In this document: positions 8,119 through 18,688 of the stretch, in pieces
Position numbering within the stretch: position 1 is the first letter of the stretch
How the letters are laid out: each line of letters begins with the position of its first letter
Assembly (NCBI RefSeq): GCF_013870525.1
Contig: NZ_JACBXD010000026.1
Span: 1 to 64,000, forward strand
DNA length: 64,000 nucleotides
Source: Amycolatopsis pittospori
GTDB lineage: Bacteria; Actinomycetota; Actinomycetes; Mycobacteriales; Pseudonocardiaceae
Direction: 5' to 3'
The notes under the pieces: model-generated
The model's database searches: none
What the model was told of the DNA's origin: nothing
Seen by the model: the letters and a program-made list of their open reading frames with translations, nothing else
Position numbers and translations under genes: made by a program

Positions 8119-8898
8119 TCAGCGGTAGGTGAACTTCGGCGGGCGACGCGCGAGGAAGGCGGCGACGCCCTCGGCGTAGTCCTCGCCGTGCAGGGCGCCG
8201 AGCCGGATCTCGTCCACCTCGGCGTCGGATTCCTCTTGTCCCGCGACGATCTTTTCGATGATCCGGTTCATCCCCCGCACCGACGCCTGCGATCGGGACG
8301 TCAGGGTCTCGACGAACTTCGCCGTCGACGTCTCCAGCTCACCGGCCGGGAAGACGTCGTTGAGCAGCCCGATCTCCCGCGCCCGTCCGGCGTCGACGAG
8401 TTCACCCGACAGCAGGAAATACTTCGCGTTCGCCGGGCCGACCAGCGAGACCAGCTGCCGCGTCGAGTCGAAGTGGTAGACGATGCCGAGCTTCGCCGGG
8501 GTGATGCCGAACCGGGAGCCCTCGGCCGCGAACCGGAAATCGCAGGCGACCGAGATCTGGCAGCCGCCGCCGATGCAGTTCCCCTGGATCATCGCGACCG
8601 TCGGCTTCCGCAGCCCGGTCAGCGCGGCCACCGCGCCCTCGACGGCCTTGTCGTAGGTCTCGGCCGCGTCGGCGGTGGACCGCAGCTCCTGGAACTCGCT
8701 GATGTCCGCGCCCGCCGAGAAATGCGAGCCGGCGCCGGTCAGCACGAGGACCTTGATCGCCGGGTCCGCCTCCACCTTCGCCACCACGTCCGGGATCGCC
8801 GACCACATCCCGTAGGTGATGGCGTTCATCTTCTCCGGCCTGGTGAAAGTCAGCCGCGCGACGTCGCCGTCGTGGGCGAACTCGAACCCGTCAGTCAT
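8119..8898 (-). CDS. Enoyl-CoA hydratase/isomerase family protein
   Basis: 259 residues. It has a full crotonase fold: the oxyanion-hole segments GAGSHFSAGADISEF and IQGNCIGGGCQISVACDFRFA, then SRFGITPAKLGI, followed by the typical C-terminal helices. Hydratases use two Glu residues; here the region after the second oxyanion segment reads GITPAKLGIVYHF, so the second Glu is replaced and the exact reaction (hydration, isomerisation or other) is uncertain. It acts on CoA thioesters in the cytoplasm. It stands alone, convergent with the LysM-like gene. Confidence 0.9.
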   Translation of the reverse strand: MTDGFEFAHDGDVARLTFTRPEKMNAITYGMWSAIPDVVAKVEADPAIKVLVLTGAGSHFSAGADISEFQELRSTADAAETYDKAVEGAVAALTGLRKPTVAMIQGNCIGGGCQISVACDFRFAAEGSRFGITPAKLGIVYHFDSTRQLVSLVGPANAKYFLLSGELVDAGRAREIGLLNDVFPAGELETSTAKFVETLTSRSQASVRGMNRIIEKIVAGQEESDAEVDEIRLGALHGEDYAEGVAAFLARRPPKFTYR

Positions 8899-9037
8899 GT
8901 CCGCACCCTAGAGGCGCGCCTCCACCGGAACCAGCCGAATGTGGTCAAGACGGTCGAACACGTTCTCGCCTCAAAGGCGGCTGGCAGCGGCTTCCGTCTG
9001 TGGTTTCCTGGTCGTCCAACGAGCAAGGGGGAACTCG

Positions 9038-10906
9038 ATGGCGAAACGCGTATTCGGAATTCTCGCGGTCACTCTGCTCACGTCGGCCTTGCTGAGCGGG
9101 CAGGCCACGGCGGCACCCGACCGGATCCAGCCCGACCCGCTGCTGATGTTCCCGCGAAGACCGGCGGACACCGACTGGGCGGCGGTCCTGAAAACCCGGG
9201 AAGCGAAGCGCGCGGCGCGATCCCTGGCGGCCGCGCCAAACCCCTTGCCGTACAACGAAAAAGAACCCGCCGGAACCAGCGGCGGCAACGATACCCTCGC
9301 CAAGGCCGAGTACATCGCCGGATTCGGCACCCGGCGTGCCGAGAACCCGAAGGTCCGGCTGACCGGCGACCTCAGGCCGGACCCGTCGATCCCCTCCGAG
9401 CCCCCCGCGGCCGAGCCCAACGACGCCCTAGGCCAGGCGAGGGACACCGGCGTCGGCGCCACCCGCCGGGCGGTCCGCACCAGCGGCGTCATCGGCGACG
9501 GACCCTACGGCAGCGCCGGGGACGGCACGGGCGACTTCGACTTCTACCGGCTGAGCGCGGGAGCCACTCCCGTGACGTTCTCCGCGCGGACCCTGACACC
9601 GACCGGCGACCTCGACACGTTCCTCGCGCTGTTCGACAAGGACGGTCTGTGGGCGCTCAACGACAACGCGGGCGGCTCCACCGACTCCGCGCTCTCGTTC
9701 ACCATCCCGCCGGGCCGCGAGTACTTCCTCATGGTGGGCTCCGGGCCATCCGGCCGGCCCAGTGATCCGAAAACACCCGGCACCGGTGGCGGTGTCCTGA
9801 CCGAAGGCCCGTACACGCTGACGATCACCAGCGGCAATAGCGGCGGCGACCTCGACTACTACTCGTTCGACCTGCGCGCCGGTGACGTCCTCGGCGCGTC
9901 GGTCGCGGGCGGCGGGACCAGGATCGCGGTGTACGATCCGGCCGGACGCGAGGTGTTCGGCTCCTCGCAGGACGCCTCCTCCCTTTTCGCCACGACCTCG
10001 CCGATGCCCGGCGGCGGCAACGCCGTGCTCGACTTCGTAGCACCGAAGGAAGGGCGATACCATCTCGGTGTCGAAGCGGGCGAAGGCGCATACGACATCA
10101 AACTCGAAGCATTCCGCCCCGGCACGGAGACCGCCCCGCGCGGCGACGTACACACGATCTTCCTGGACTTCGACGGCGCCAGGGTGAACACCTCCATCTA
10201 CGGTATGGGCGGCGGAATCCGCGATCTCTCCCCGCTTTCCGCCTTCCTGCCGCGCTGGCGCCTCACCGCCCGCGACGAACGCGCGCTGACCGACGCGATC
10301 ATCGCCACGGTCAAGGAAAACCTCGAGCGCGACCTGATCGCCAAGGGCACCAACCCGCGGTTCGCCCTACGCGTCCTCAACAGCCGGGACCACGCCGATC
10401 CGTGGGGACGACCGAACGTCAGCCGCGTCGTGGTCGGCGGCACCATCCTGGAATCGGGTATCCAGACGATCGGCATCGCGCAGTCCATCGACGCCGGGAA
10501 CTTCGGCAAGGAGGAGACCGCGCTGGTACTGCTGGACGAGATCAGCTCGCCGGCCGGTCCGGTCTGGTCGCTCAACACCTACCTCGGGCCGGGCAGCGAC
10601 AAGATCGCGTTCCTCGGCCGCGCGGTCGGCAACATCACCAGCCACGAGGCCGGGCACATGTCGGGCAGCTGGCATACGAGCCTCGCCAACGCGGTCCCCG
10701 GCATCATGGACCCCGGCGGGGATCCGGCCGTGATGTTCGCGGTCGGTCCCGACGGCCGCGGCGGCACGGCCGACGATCCGGACCTCGACCTGGTCGAGGA
10801 AGAGCTCAGCCCGGCCGAAGGCTTCACCGGGATCGAGGACACCGTCAACCGCAGCGCCTGGGCCTTCGTCCGCGGAACCGGTCAGGACGCCGAAGTCACC
10901 CGGTAG
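9038..10906 (+). CDS. Secreted metzincin-type metalloprotease with pre-peptidase domains
   Basis: 622 residues from ATG 9038, which has AAGGGGG upstream and opens a clean signal peptide ([24 protein letters not shown]). Two PPC-like beta domains follow (about residues 150-255, [11 protein letters not shown]; and about 265-355, [14 protein letters not shown]). The catalytic part opens with HTIFLDFDG and carries [11 protein letters not shown] near residue 536, an exact match to the metzincin zinc motif HExxHxxGxxH. It should act outside the cell on proteins. The last 25 bases overlap the end of the convergent relA gene. A longer in-frame start at 8939 lacks both features. Confidence 0.88.
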   Translation: MAKRVFGILAVTLLTSALLSGQATAAPDRIQPDPLLMFPRRPADTDWAAVLKTREAKRAARSLAAAPNPLPYNEKEPAGTSGGNDTLAKAEYIAGFGTRRAENPKVRLTGDLRPDPSIPSEPPAAEPNDALGQARDTGVGATRRAVRTSGVIGDGPYGSAGDGTGDFDFYRLSAGATPVTFSARTLTPTGDLDTFLALFDKDGLWALNDNAGGSTDSALSFTIPPGREYFLMVGSGPSGRPSDPKTPGTGGGVLTEGPYTLTITSGNSGGDLDYYSFDLRAGDVLGASVAGGGTRIAVYDPAGREVFGSSQDASSLFATTSPMPGGGNAVLDFVAPKEGRYHLGVEAGEGAYDIKLEAFRPGTETAPRGDVHTIFLDFDGARVNTSIYGMGGGIRDLSPLSAFLPRWRLTARDERALTDAIIATVKENLERDLIAKGTNPRFALRVLNSRDHADPWGRPNVSRVVVGGTILESGIQTIGIAQSIDAGNFGKEETALVLLDEISSPAGPVWSLNTYLGPGSDKIAFLGRAVGNITSHEAGHMSGSWHTSLANAVPGIMDPGGDPAVMFAVGPDGRGGTADDPDLDLVEEELSPAEGFTGIEDTVNRSAWAFVRGTGQDAEVTR

Positions 10907-13221
10907 ACGTCGTAGACGCCCTCGACACCTCGGACCACCTTCAGCACGTGGCCGAGGTGCTTCGGGTCGCCCATCTCGAACGAGAACCGGCTGACCGCGA
11001 CCCTGTCCCGCGACGTCGTCACGGAGGCGGACAGGATGTTGACCTTCTCGTCCGCCAGGACCTTGGTGACGTCGGAGAGCAGGCGGTGCCTGTCGAGCGC
11101 CTCGACCTGGATCGCGACGAGGAAGACCGACGACGCCGAGGGCGCCCATTCGACCTCGACCAGCCGCTCGGGCTGGGCTGTCAGGTCGTCGGCGTTGGTG
11201 CAGTCGGTGCGGTGCACGCTGACACCGCCGCCGCGCGTGACGAAACCGAGGATCTCGTCGCCCGGCACCGGTGTACAGCAGCGGGCGAGCTTGGCCCAGA
11301 CGTCGCTGGCGCCCTTCACCACGACGCCGACGTCGTTCGAGCCGCGGCGGCGAGTGACGGTGGACGGCGTCGCACGTTCGGCGAGCTCCTCCTCCGCCTC
11401 GTCAACCCCGCCGATGAGCGCGACCAGCCGCTGGACGACGTGTTTCGCGCTGGTGTGGCCCTCGCCGACGGCCGCGTAGAGCGAGCTGATGTCGGGGTGC
11501 CGCAGTTCGGTGGCGACAGCACCCATGGACTCGGCGGAGACCAGCCGCTGGATCGGGAGGCCGACCTTGCGGACCTCCTTGGTGATGGCCTCCTTGCCGC
11601 CTTCGATCGCCTCGTCGCGGCGTTCCTTGGCGAACCACTGACGGATCTTCGCTCGCGCCTTGGGCGAACCGGCGAACTGCAGCCAGTCGCGGCTCGGTCC
11701 GGCGGTCTCGGCCTTCGAGGTGAAGATCTCGATGACCTCGCCGTTCTCGAGCTTGCGCTCGAGGGCCACCAGCCTGCCGTTGACGCGGGCACCGATGCAG
11801 CGGTGGCCGACCTCGGTGTGCACGGCGTAGGCGAAGTCGACCGGGGTCGAATCGACCGGCAGCGTGATCACGTCGCCCTTGGGCGTGAACACGAAGATCT
11901 CGCGCGAAGCGAGTTCGTAGCGCAGTGATTCGAGGAAGTCGCCGGGGTCCGCCGCCTCGCGCTGCCAGTCGAGGAGCTGGCGCATCCACGCCATCTCGTC
12001 GACGTCCATCGCGTTCGCGCCGTTGCCGCTGTGGGTGCCCTTGGTCTCCTTGTACCGCCAGTGCGCCGCGATGCCGTACTCGGCGGTGCGGTGCATCTCG
12101 TAGGTGCGGATCTGGACTTCCAGGGGCTTGCCGTCCGGCCCGATCACCGTGGTGTGCAGTGACTGGTAGACGCCGAACCGCGGCTGCGCGATGTAGTCCT
12201 TGAACCGGCCGGGGACCGGCTGCCACAGCGCGTGGACGACACCCATCGCGGCGTAGCAGTCGCGGACGTCCTCGACCAGGATCCGCACGCCCACCAGGTC
12301 GTGGATGTCGTCGAGGTCGCGGCCGCGGACGATCATCTTCTGGTGGATCGAGTAGTAGTGCTTCGGCCGTCCCTCGACCTTCGCGGTGATCCGCGAGCCT
12401 TCGAGATTGCCGGTCAGCTCGGTGATCACGGACCGCAGGTAGGTGTCGCGCGAAGGCGCGCGATCGGCCACCAGCCGGACGATCTCGTCGTACTTCTTCG
12501 GCTGCAGGATGGCGAACGCCAGATCCTCCAGCTCCCATTTGACCGTCGCCATCCCGAGCCGGTGCGCCAGCGGGGCGAGGACCTCGAGGGTTTCGCGCGC
12601 CTTGCGGGCCTGCTTTTCCGGCGGCAGGAACCGCATCGTGCGCATGTTGTGCAGGCGGTCGGCCAGCTTGATGACCAGCACGCGCGGGTCGCGCGCCATC
12701 GCGATGACCATCTTGCGGATGGTCTCGGCCTCGGCGGCCGTACCCAGCTTGACCTTGTCCAGTTTGGTGACGCCGTCGACCAGCTCGCCGACCTTCTCGC
12801 CGAAGTCGGCCTTCAGGCTCTCCAACGAGAACCCGGTGTCCTCGACGGTGTCGTGCAGCAGGGCCGCGACCAACGTCGTGGTGTCCATGCCGAGTTCGGC
12901 GAGGATCGTCGCGACGGCGAGCGGATGCGTGATGTACGGGTCGCCGGATTTGCGGCGCTGCTCCCGGTGGAGTTCCTCGGCGACGTCGTACGCGCGCTGC
13001 AGCAGGCCGAGATCGGCGTTGGGGTGCAGCTCGCGGTGGATGACGGCGAGCGGTTCGAGGACCTGTTTGACCGGCGCGGCGCGCTGCGCGGTGATCCGGC
13101 GGGCGAGGCGGGCACGGACCCGGCGCGTCGCGGACGGCGTCGGGGCGGCGCCTTGTCGGGAAGCACCGTTCTGCTCGGTGCCGTCCTTCGAGGACACCGC
13201 GGCATCGAGCTCTTGGCTCAC
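10882..13221 (-). CDS. relA: Bifunctional (p)ppGpp synthase/hydrolase RelA/SpoT
   Basis: 779 residues from GTG 13221, placed five bases after AGGAGG; the in-frame GTG at 13227 is too close to that site. The domain order is that of long RSH enzymes: HD hydrolase (about residues 95-190, [22 protein letters not shown]), RelA synthetase (about 250-380, [23 protein letters not shown]), TGS (about 430-500, [14 protein letters not shown]), a zinc-finger-like CC region ([13 protein letters not shown]), and a C-terminal ACT domain. It makes and degrades the stringent-response alarmone. Downstream of apt and secDF, it shares the usual actinobacterial order. Confidence 0.97.
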   Translation of the reverse strand: MSQELDAAVSSKDGTEQNGASRQGAAPTPSATRRVRARLARRITAQRAAPVKQVLEPLAVIHRELHPNADLGLLQRAYDVAEELHREQRRKSGDPYITHPLAVATILAELGMDTTTLVAALLHDTVEDTGFSLESLKADFGEKVGELVDGVTKLDKVKLGTAAEAETIRKMVIAMARDPRVLVIKLADRLHNMRTMRFLPPEKQARKARETLEVLAPLAHRLGMATVKWELEDLAFAILQPKKYDEIVRLVADRAPSRDTYLRSVITELTGNLEGSRITAKVEGRPKHYYSIHQKMIVRGRDLDDIHDLVGVRILVEDVRDCYAAMGVVHALWQPVPGRFKDYIAQPRFGVYQSLHTTVIGPDGKPLEVQIRTYEMHRTAEYGIAAHWRYKETKGTHSGNGANAMDVDEMAWMRQLLDWQREAADPGDFLESLRYELASREIFVFTPKGDVITLPVDSTPVDFAYAVHTEVGHRCIGARVNGRLVALERKLENGEVIEIFTSKAETAGPSRDWLQFAGSPKARAKIRQWFAKERRDEAIEGGKEAITKEVRKVGLPIQRLVSAESMGAVATELRHPDISSLYAAVGEGHTSAKHVVQRLVALIGGVDEAEEELAERATPSTVTRRRGSNDVGVVVKGASDVWAKLARCCTPVPGDEILGFVTRGGGVSVHRTDCTNADDLTAQPERLVEVEWAPSASSVFLVAIQVEALDRHRLLSDVTKVLADEKVNILSASVTTSRDRVAVSRFSFEMGDPKHLGHVLKVVRGVEGVYDVYRVTSAS

Positions 13222-13299
13222 CCGCACCTCCTGCGCTTCGTGCGGCCTTCGGATGTCAAGGGTAACCGCTCGCCCTCACGCCACACTTGGTACGCCCGG

Positions 13300-13818
13300 T
13301 CAACACACCCGGAGGGCCTCCACACGGCGCCCCCCGAGCACGGAACGACCATCGAGCGCGGCCAGTTCCATGACCACCGAAACGCCGGTGACCTGCGCCT
13401 TCGCGTCTTCCAAGAGCTTACAGGTGGCCGCGACCGTCCCGCCGGTCGCGAGAACGTCGTCGAGGACCGCGACACGCTGGCCCGGCTCGACGATGCCTTC
13501 GGGCAGTTCGACGGTCGCCGTGCCGTATTCCAGCGCGTAATCGACCCGGCCCGCGACCCGGGGCAGCTTGCCGGGCTTGCGGATCAACGCGACACCGAGA
13601 CCACGCGAGTAGCCGACGGCGGCGGCGAGCAGGAATCCACGCGCCTCCACACCGGCGAGCAGATCGACGTCGGGCCCCACGGTGGCGGCGAGCGCGTCGG
13701 TGACGGCCTTGAAGCCGGCGGCGTCGGCGAACATCGGGCTCAGGTCCCGGAACAGCACGCCGGGCTCCGGGAAGTCCGGCACCTCGGCGATCAGGTCGAG
13801 TGCCTTGTCCAGCTCCAT
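13300..13818 (-). CDS. apt: Adenine phosphoribosyltransferase
   Basis: 172 residues. It converts adenine and PRPP to AMP (purine salvage). The PRPP-binding loop is visible as VAVLDDVLATGGTVAAT (about residues 117-133), together with FPEPGVLFRDLSPMF near the start and GVEARGFLLAAAVGY. Length is normal for the family. It sits between secF and relA on the same strand; a long palindrome (13858-13910) lies in the 104-base gap from secF, so it may have its own promoter. Confidence 0.95.
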   Translation of the reverse strand: MELDKALDLIAEVPDFPEPGVLFRDLSPMFADAAGFKAVTDALAATVGPDVDLLAGVEARGFLLAAAVGYSRGLGVALIRKPGKLPRVAGRVDYALEYGTATVELPEGIVEPGQRVAVLDDVLATGGTVAATCKLLEDAKAQVTGVSVVMELAALDGRSVLGGRRVEALRVC

Positions 13819-13857
13819 GACTTCCCTGCTCTCGTTGCTTACGGCGGCTTCCCGAAC

Positions 13858-13910
13858 GCCATGAACGGCCCGTTACTTGCGAATTTTGCAAGTAACGGGC
13901 CGTTCATGGC
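13858..13910. repeat. Long intergenic palindrome (ATGAACGGCCCGTTAC family), copy 1
   Basis: Perfect 23-base arms (13858-13880 and 13888-13910) around GAATTTT. It lies between secF and apt within one transcription direction. A near copy is at 20502-20554. Confidence 0.85.
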
Positions 13911-13922
13911 ACTTGAAGCCGG

Positions 13923-15119
13923 TTACCTCTTGCGCTTGCCCTGCGGACGGCCCTTGTGGGCTTTCTGGTTCCGGGCCGGGACGCTCGCCGCGGCCGCGTA
14001 CGCCTTCTCCTTGCGGAGTTCGGCTTCCAGCGCGTCCTCGTCGTTCGGGTCGAAGTCGTCGTCGCGCTGGGCGGCCTTACGGGCCTGGTTCGCGCGCCGC
14101 GAAGCGACCCGCTCGGCCTGCTGACGGAACTTCGGGTCGCGCATCTTGAAGTCCACGAGCAGCGGGGTGGCCAGCGCGACCGAGGACAGCACACCGACGA
14201 TGGTGCCGGTGAGCTGCACCAGCGCGAGGTCCTGCAGCGTGCCGGAGCCGAGCAGGATGTACCCGACCACGAGCAGACCGAGAATCGGCAGCATCGCGAT
14301 CAGCGCGGTGTTGAACGACCGCATCAGCGTCTGGTTCAGCGCCAGGTTGGCCGCCTCGCCGAAGGTACGGCGGGTGAGTCCGAGCAGGCCGCGCGTGTTC
14401 TCGCGGACCTTGTCGAACACCACCACCGTGTCGTACAGCGAGAAGCCGAGGATGGTCAGCAGACCGATCACCGTCGCCGGCGTGACCTCGAAGCCGACCA
14501 GCGAGTACACACCCGCGGTTACCACGATGTCGTGCAGCAGCGAGATCAGTGCCGCGGCGGCCATCCTGGTGTCGAAGTACAACGCCAGGAACAGCGTGAC
14601 CGCCAGGAGGAAGACCCCGAGCGCGATCAGCGCCTGCCGCGAGATCTCCCCGCCCCAGGACGCGCTCACCGCGCTGTCACTGATCGCCTGGACACTCGGC
14701 TGACCGTTGGTCCCGATCGGGCCGAGGTCCTGGAACAGCGCCTGCTTGATCTTGGCGACCTCGGCCGCGTCCAGCGTGTCCGAACGGAGCTGGATGGTCG
14801 ACGAAACGCCGCTGCCGACCTTCTGCGCCTCGTCGGCCGGACGGCCGAGGGCCTCGGCGAAGACGTCCTTGGCCTGCTGCTCGGAGATCTGACCGTTCTT
14901 GCCGTTGGCCGGCATCTGGATCTGGGTGCCGCCTTCGAAGTCGATCCCGAAGTTGAACCCCTTGATCCCCATCGAGGCGATGCAGACCAGCACCAGCGCG
15001 CCGAAGAAGATGTACCAGCGTTTGCGCTTGCCGACCACGTCGAACGCGCCGGTGCCCACGTAGAGGCGGCGGAAGATGCTCTCGCGCTTGCTCTCGGAGG
15101 TGTTCTTTTCGTCGACCAC
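13923..15119 (-). CDS. secF: Protein translocase subunit SecF
   Basis: 398 residues from GTG 15119, seven bases after AAGGAGG; a GTG at 15125 overlaps the secD stop but is too close to the site. It has an N-terminal helix (FFGALVLVCIASMGIKGFNFGIDFEGG, with the SecF GIDFEGGT signature), a periplasmic-type domain, then five helices with SLYDTVVVFDKVREN, the conserved D1-D4-type region. With SecD it forms the proton-driven accessory complex that completes export through SecYEG. The Lys/Arg-rich tail (KAHKGRPQGKRKR) is cytoplasmic. Confidence 0.96.
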   Translation of the reverse strand: MVDEKNTSESKRESIFRRLYVGTGAFDVVGKRKRWYIFFGALVLVCIASMGIKGFNFGIDFEGGTQIQMPANGKNGQISEQQAKDVFAEALGRPADEAQKVGSGVSSTIQLRSDTLDAAEVAKIKQALFQDLGPIGTNGQPSVQAISDSAVSASWGGEISRQALIALGVFLLAVTLFLALYFDTRMAAAALISLLHDIVVTAGVYSLVGFEVTPATVIGLLTILGFSLYDTVVVFDKVRENTRGLLGLTRRTFGEAANLALNQTLMRSFNTALIAMLPILGLLVVGYILLGSGTLQDLALVQLTGTIVGVLSSVALATPLLVDFKMRDPKFRQQAERVASRRANQARKAAQRDDDFDPNDEDALEAELRKEKAYAAAASVPARNQKAHKGRPQGKRKR

Positions 15120-15121
15120 GG

Positions 15122-16828
15122 TCACGCCTCCTTGACGTTCGGGCGACCGGGGGCGGGACGGGCCGCCTTGCGCTCCGAGCCCAGCTGCTGCACGGCACCG
15201 AGGCCGAGGTTCTTGGGGTTGGACAGGAACTTCGACTTCGACCGGGACACCATCGCGACCAGCGGATGCGTCACGAGGTAGACCACGACGAGGTCGAGCA
15301 CGGTCGACATGCCGAGGGTGAACGCGAAGCCCTTCACGTCACCGACGGCCAGCCAGTACAGGATGGCCGCGGCGAGGAAGCTGACCGCGTCCGACGCCAG
15401 GATCGTGCGCTGGGCACGGGACCAGCCGCGCGGCACCGCGGAACGGAACGTCCTGCCTTCTCGGATTTCGTCCTTTAGTCGTTCGAAGTAAATGACGAAC
15501 GAGTCCGCGGTGATACCGATCGCGATGATCAAACCGGCCACGCCGGCGAGGTCGAGGGTGTACCCGATCCACCGCCCCAGCAGCACCAACACCGCGTAGA
15601 CCAGCGAGAACGCCAAGACGAGCGACAAGATCGTCAGGACGCCGAGCAGCCGGTAGTAGAACAGGCAGTAGATGAAGACGATCAGCAGGCCGATACCGCC
15701 GGCGATCAGACCCGCCTGTAGCGACGCGAGACCCAGCGTCGCGGACACCGTCGTCGCGTCCGAGGATTCGAACGACAGCGGCAGCGAGCCGTACTTCAGG
15801 ACGTCCGCCAGGTCCTTCGCGGTGGACTGGTTGAACTTGCCGGTGATCTGGGTCTGGCCACCGAGGATCGCCGACTGGATGTTCGGCGCGGAGACGACCT
15901 GGGTGTCGAGGACGAACGCGGCCTGCTTCTGGATGTTCTTCGAGGTGAAGTCGCCCCAGATCCGGGAGCCCTCGCTCTTGAAGTTGAGGTTGACGACCCA
16001 CTGGGAGTTCTGGGTGTCGTAACCCGAGGAGGCGTCGGAGATCTCCGTTCCGGGGAGGAACTCCGGCTCCAGCAGGTACTTCATCGTGTTGTTGTCACCG
16101 CAGGCGACCAGCGGCTTGTCGGTGAGGTCGTTGCCGACCAGCGGGTCCGACACCTTGGGGTCGCAGTTGAGGGCTCCGAAGGCCTTCTCGGCGGCCGCGG
16201 CCTGCTTCGCCTGGTCCGTCGAAAGCAGATCGGGGTTCTGCCGGAGGTTCCGGGCGTCCTCGATCTCCTTCTTGGTCTTCTCGTCGGAGTCGTCCGGCTG
16301 CTGCTGTTGCGGCGCGGCGGCGGCGCCACCGCCACCGTTGGCCGGGCTGCTCGGCGGCGCGCTCGCGCCGGGGGCACCCGACGAAGTGGGCGGCGTCGAC
16401 GAAGGCGCGCCGGACGTGGGCGGGGTCGACGGCTGCTGGACCGGGGTCACCGGCTGCGACGTCACGACCTTGCGGAAGCCCAGCTTCGCGGTCTTGCCGA
16501 GGGTCTTGGCCTGGTCGCCCTGCTCACCGGGGACGGTGATCACGACGTTGCTGCCGTCGAGGACCACCTCGGTGCCGCCGACGCCGATGCCGTTGACCCG
16601 GCGCTCGATGATCGAGCGGGCCTGTTCGAGGGACTCTCGCGGAGGGTCGCCGCCGTCGGGATTACGGGCGGAAAGGGTGACCCTCGTGCCGCCTTGCAGA
16701 TCGATGCCGAGCTTCGGCGTCGGCTTGCCGCTACCGGTGAAGAACACCAGGGCGTACAGCGCCACCACGATCAGGGCGAAGAAGGCGAGATAGCGTCCCG
16801 GGCGGAGATGCCCGGCCGGTGCGGCCAC
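15122..16828 (-). CDS. secD: Protein translocase subunit SecD
   Basis: 568 residues from GTG 16828, with GGAG about 11 bases upstream; in-frame starts reach back to 16966 into the hairpin region. One helix (YLAFFALIVVALYALVFF) is followed by GIDLQGGTRVTLSA. The large outer domain has an actinobacterial insert rich in Pro, Ser and Gly (about residues 130-190), and five C-terminal helices carry IIAIGITADSFVIYFERLKDE. It partners SecF, whose gene follows with translational coupling. Confidence 0.95.
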   Translation of the reverse strand: MAAPAGHLRPGRYLAFFALIVVALYALVFFTGSGKPTPKLGIDLQGGTRVTLSARNPDGGDPPRESLEQARSIIERRVNGIGVGGTEVVLDGSNVVITVPGEQGDQAKTLGKTAKLGFRKVVTSQPVTPVQQPSTPPTSGAPSSTPPTSSGAPGASAPPSSPANGGGGAAAAPQQQQPDDSDEKTKKEIEDARNLRQNPDLLSTDQAKQAAAAEKAFGALNCDPKVSDPLVGNDLTDKPLVACGDNNTMKYLLEPEFLPGTEISDASSGYDTQNSQWVVNLNFKSEGSRIWGDFTSKNIQKQAAFVLDTQVVSAPNIQSAILGGQTQITGKFNQSTAKDLADVLKYGSLPLSFESSDATTVSATLGLASLQAGLIAGGIGLLIVFIYCLFYYRLLGVLTILSLVLAFSLVYAVLVLLGRWIGYTLDLAGVAGLIIAIGITADSFVIYFERLKDEIREGRTFRSAVPRGWSRAQRTILASDAVSFLAAAILYWLAVGDVKGFAFTLGMSTVLDLVVVYLVTHPLVAMVSRSKSKFLSNPKNLGLGAVQQLGSERKAARPAPGRPNVKEA

Positions 16829-16967
16829 TGTGCTTCGGTCTCCTCGGACGGACTGGGTTTTCCCCAATGGACTTGGCTGTTCATCGCCGGACGGGAGCCC
16901 GGCGATACCGCGAACATGCCTCGATGACGGTGCCCGGTGAACGGGCACGACTATGACGACGGACACG

Positions 16968-17001
16968 CACGCAGCACCGAGACACTACTCGGTGCTGCGT
17001 G
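16968..17001. terminator. Hairpin between yajC and secD
   Basis: Perfect 14-base arms CACGCAGCACCGAG / CTCGGTGCTGCGTG with a 6-base loop, between yajC and secD on the minus strand. No T tract follows, so partial termination or RNA processing is as likely as full termination. Confidence 0.65.
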
Positions 17002-17059
17002 AGCCCGGCGTTGCCCCCGCACCTACGAAAGTCTGGTGTCGGGGATGGCCTTACAGGCG

Positions 17060-17458
17060 CTACTTCTTGCCGTGCTCCAGCGGAGGAGCGATCTGCGCGC
17101 CGGTCTTCTCCTCGACGCGCTCGTCGTCCTTCGACTCGACGACCGGCTCCTCGATGACCTCGTCGGTCTCGATGACGTCTTCGTCGGTCTCGACGACCGG
17201 CTCGACCTTTTCGCGGACGGCCTGGCGCAGCCAGGTGGTCACGACGCCGGGGGCGATTTCGAGGTCGATCGTGGTGTCGGCGGAGGCGTCGGCGACAGAC
17301 GCGTAGAGACCGGAGGTGGTCATCACCCGGTCACCGGGAGCAAGGCTCGAGAGCAGCTCCTGCTGCGCTGCCGCCGCCTTCTTCTGCTTACGGGTGCCCA
17401 TGACGAGCGGGATCGCCACAACGAGCATCAGGAGCAGCGGCAGCAATAACTGGTTCAT
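17060..17458 (-). CDS. yajC: Preprotein translocase subunit YajC
   Basis: 132 residues. One N-terminal helix (LLPLLLMLVVAIPLVMG) is followed by the YajC domain (RKQKKAAAAQQELLSSLAPGDRVMTTSGLYA, then a TTIDLEIAPGVVTTWLRQAV strand set). An acidic tail rich in Glu and Asp (VETDEDVIETDEVIEE) extends it beyond the roughly 90-residue core, as in other actinobacteria. It associates with SecDF. Confidence 0.93.
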   Translation of the reverse strand: MNQLLLPLLLMLVVAIPLVMGTRKQKKAAAAQQELLSSLAPGDRVMTTSGLYASVADASADTTIDLEIAPGVVTTWLRQAVREKVEPVVETDEDVIETDEVIEEPVVESKDDERVEEKTGAQIAPPLEHGKK

Positions 17459-17603
17459 GACTCTCCATTTCGAGCGGACGCCGCGCGGTGCGCTGTTTTG
17501 TCCGATTTGGCGGGGTGTGCTCTACCCGAGTGTGCCAGGTGCCAGCGGAAACTCCACCACCACCCGTCACCACCACGGGCCTCGGACCGCGTGAACGGTC
17601 CGG

Positions 17604-18680
17604 TCAGTCCTGGTCGAACAGGGTCGGGCCACCCTGATCACCGCGGGTGGCACCGGCCGGGGCCGGCAGGCCGAGGTGTTCCCACGCGGCCGCTGTGGCG
17701 ACCCGGCCGCGAGGAGTGCGGGCGAGCATACCGGCGCGGACCAGGTACGGCTCACACACCTCTTCCACGGTAGTCGGTTCTTCGCCCACCGCGACGGCCA
17801 GTGTCGACACGCCGACCGGGCCGCCGCCGAACGACCGGACCAGCGCGGTCAGCACCGCGCGGTCGAGCCTGTCGAGGCCGAGTTCGTCGACGTCGTAGAC
17901 CTTCAGCGCGGCGCGCGCGATCTCGCGCGTGACCTTGCCGTCCGCGCGGACCTCGGCGTAGTCGCGCACCCGTCGCAGCAGCCGGTTCGCGATCCGGGGT
18001 GTGCCGCGGGACCGGCGGGCGATCTCCGAGCAGCCGTCCCGGTCGATGTCGACCTCGAGGATGGTGGCGGCCCGGCGCACGACGAGTTCGAGTTCGCTGT
18101 CGGTGTAGAACTCCATCTGGCCGGTGAAGCCGAAGCGGTCGCGCAACGGACCGGTCAGCGCGCCGGACCGTGTCGTGGCTCCGACCAGGGTGAACGGCGC
18201 GATCTCCAGCGGGATGCTGGTCGCGCCGGGCCCCTTGCCGACGACGACGTCGACGCGGAAGTCCTCCATCGCGAGGTACAGCATTTCCTCGGCGGGGCGG
18301 GCGATGCGGTGGATCTCGTCGATGAACAGGACGTCGCCGGGCGCCAGGTTCGAGAGCATCGCGGCGAGGTCTCCCGCGCGTTCCAGCGCAGGCCCCGAAG
18401 TGATCCGGATGGCGGCGTTGAGTTCGGCGGCGACGATCATCGCCATACTCGTCTTGCCCAGTCCCGGCGGGCCGGAGAGCAGGACGTGGTCCGGCGGGAC
18501 GCCGCGCCGCCGCGCGCTCTCCAGGACGAGTTCGAGCTGCTCGCGCACCCGCGGCTGCCCGACGAACTCGTCGAGCTTGCGCGGGCGGAGCGTGGTTTCG
18601 ACCTCGCGTTCGCCGGTCTGCGGCAGCGCCGAGAGCGTCTCGTCGTCGGCCTCGAAATCCGTCACGGCCTCATAGTCCAT
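17604..18680 (-). CDS. ruvB: Holliday junction branch migration helicase RuvB
   Basis: 358 residues. An AAA+ ATPase that, on the RuvA tetramer, drives branch migration of Holliday junctions. It shows [12 protein letters not shown], Walker [12 protein letters not shown], Walker [11 protein letters not shown], sensor [10 protein letters not shown], and the C-terminal winged helix ([20 protein letters not shown]). It follows ruvA with an 8-base gap. Confidence 0.97.
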   Translation of the reverse strand: MDYEAVTDFEADDETLSALPQTGEREVETTLRPRKLDEFVGQPRVREQLELVLESARRRGVPPDHVLLSGPPGLGKTSMAMIVAAELNAAIRITSGPALERAGDLAAMLSNLAPGDVLFIDEIHRIARPAEEMLYLAMEDFRVDVVVGKGPGATSIPLEIAPFTLVGATTRSGALTGPLRDRFGFTGQMEFYTDSELELVVRRAATILEVDIDRDGCSEIARRSRGTPRIANRLLRRVRDYAEVRADGKVTREIARAALKVYDVDELGLDRLDRAVLTALVRSFGGGPVGVSTLAVAVGEEPTTVEEVCEPYLVRAGMLARTPRGRVATAAAWEHLGLPAPAGATRGDQGGPTLFDQD

Positions 18681-18688
18681 GTGGTGCG

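Noticed and set aside
12232..14124. 630-residue open frame on the plus strand opposite relA and apt
   Set aside because: It is antisense to firm genes, has shadow-like composition and runs through a palindromic repeat.
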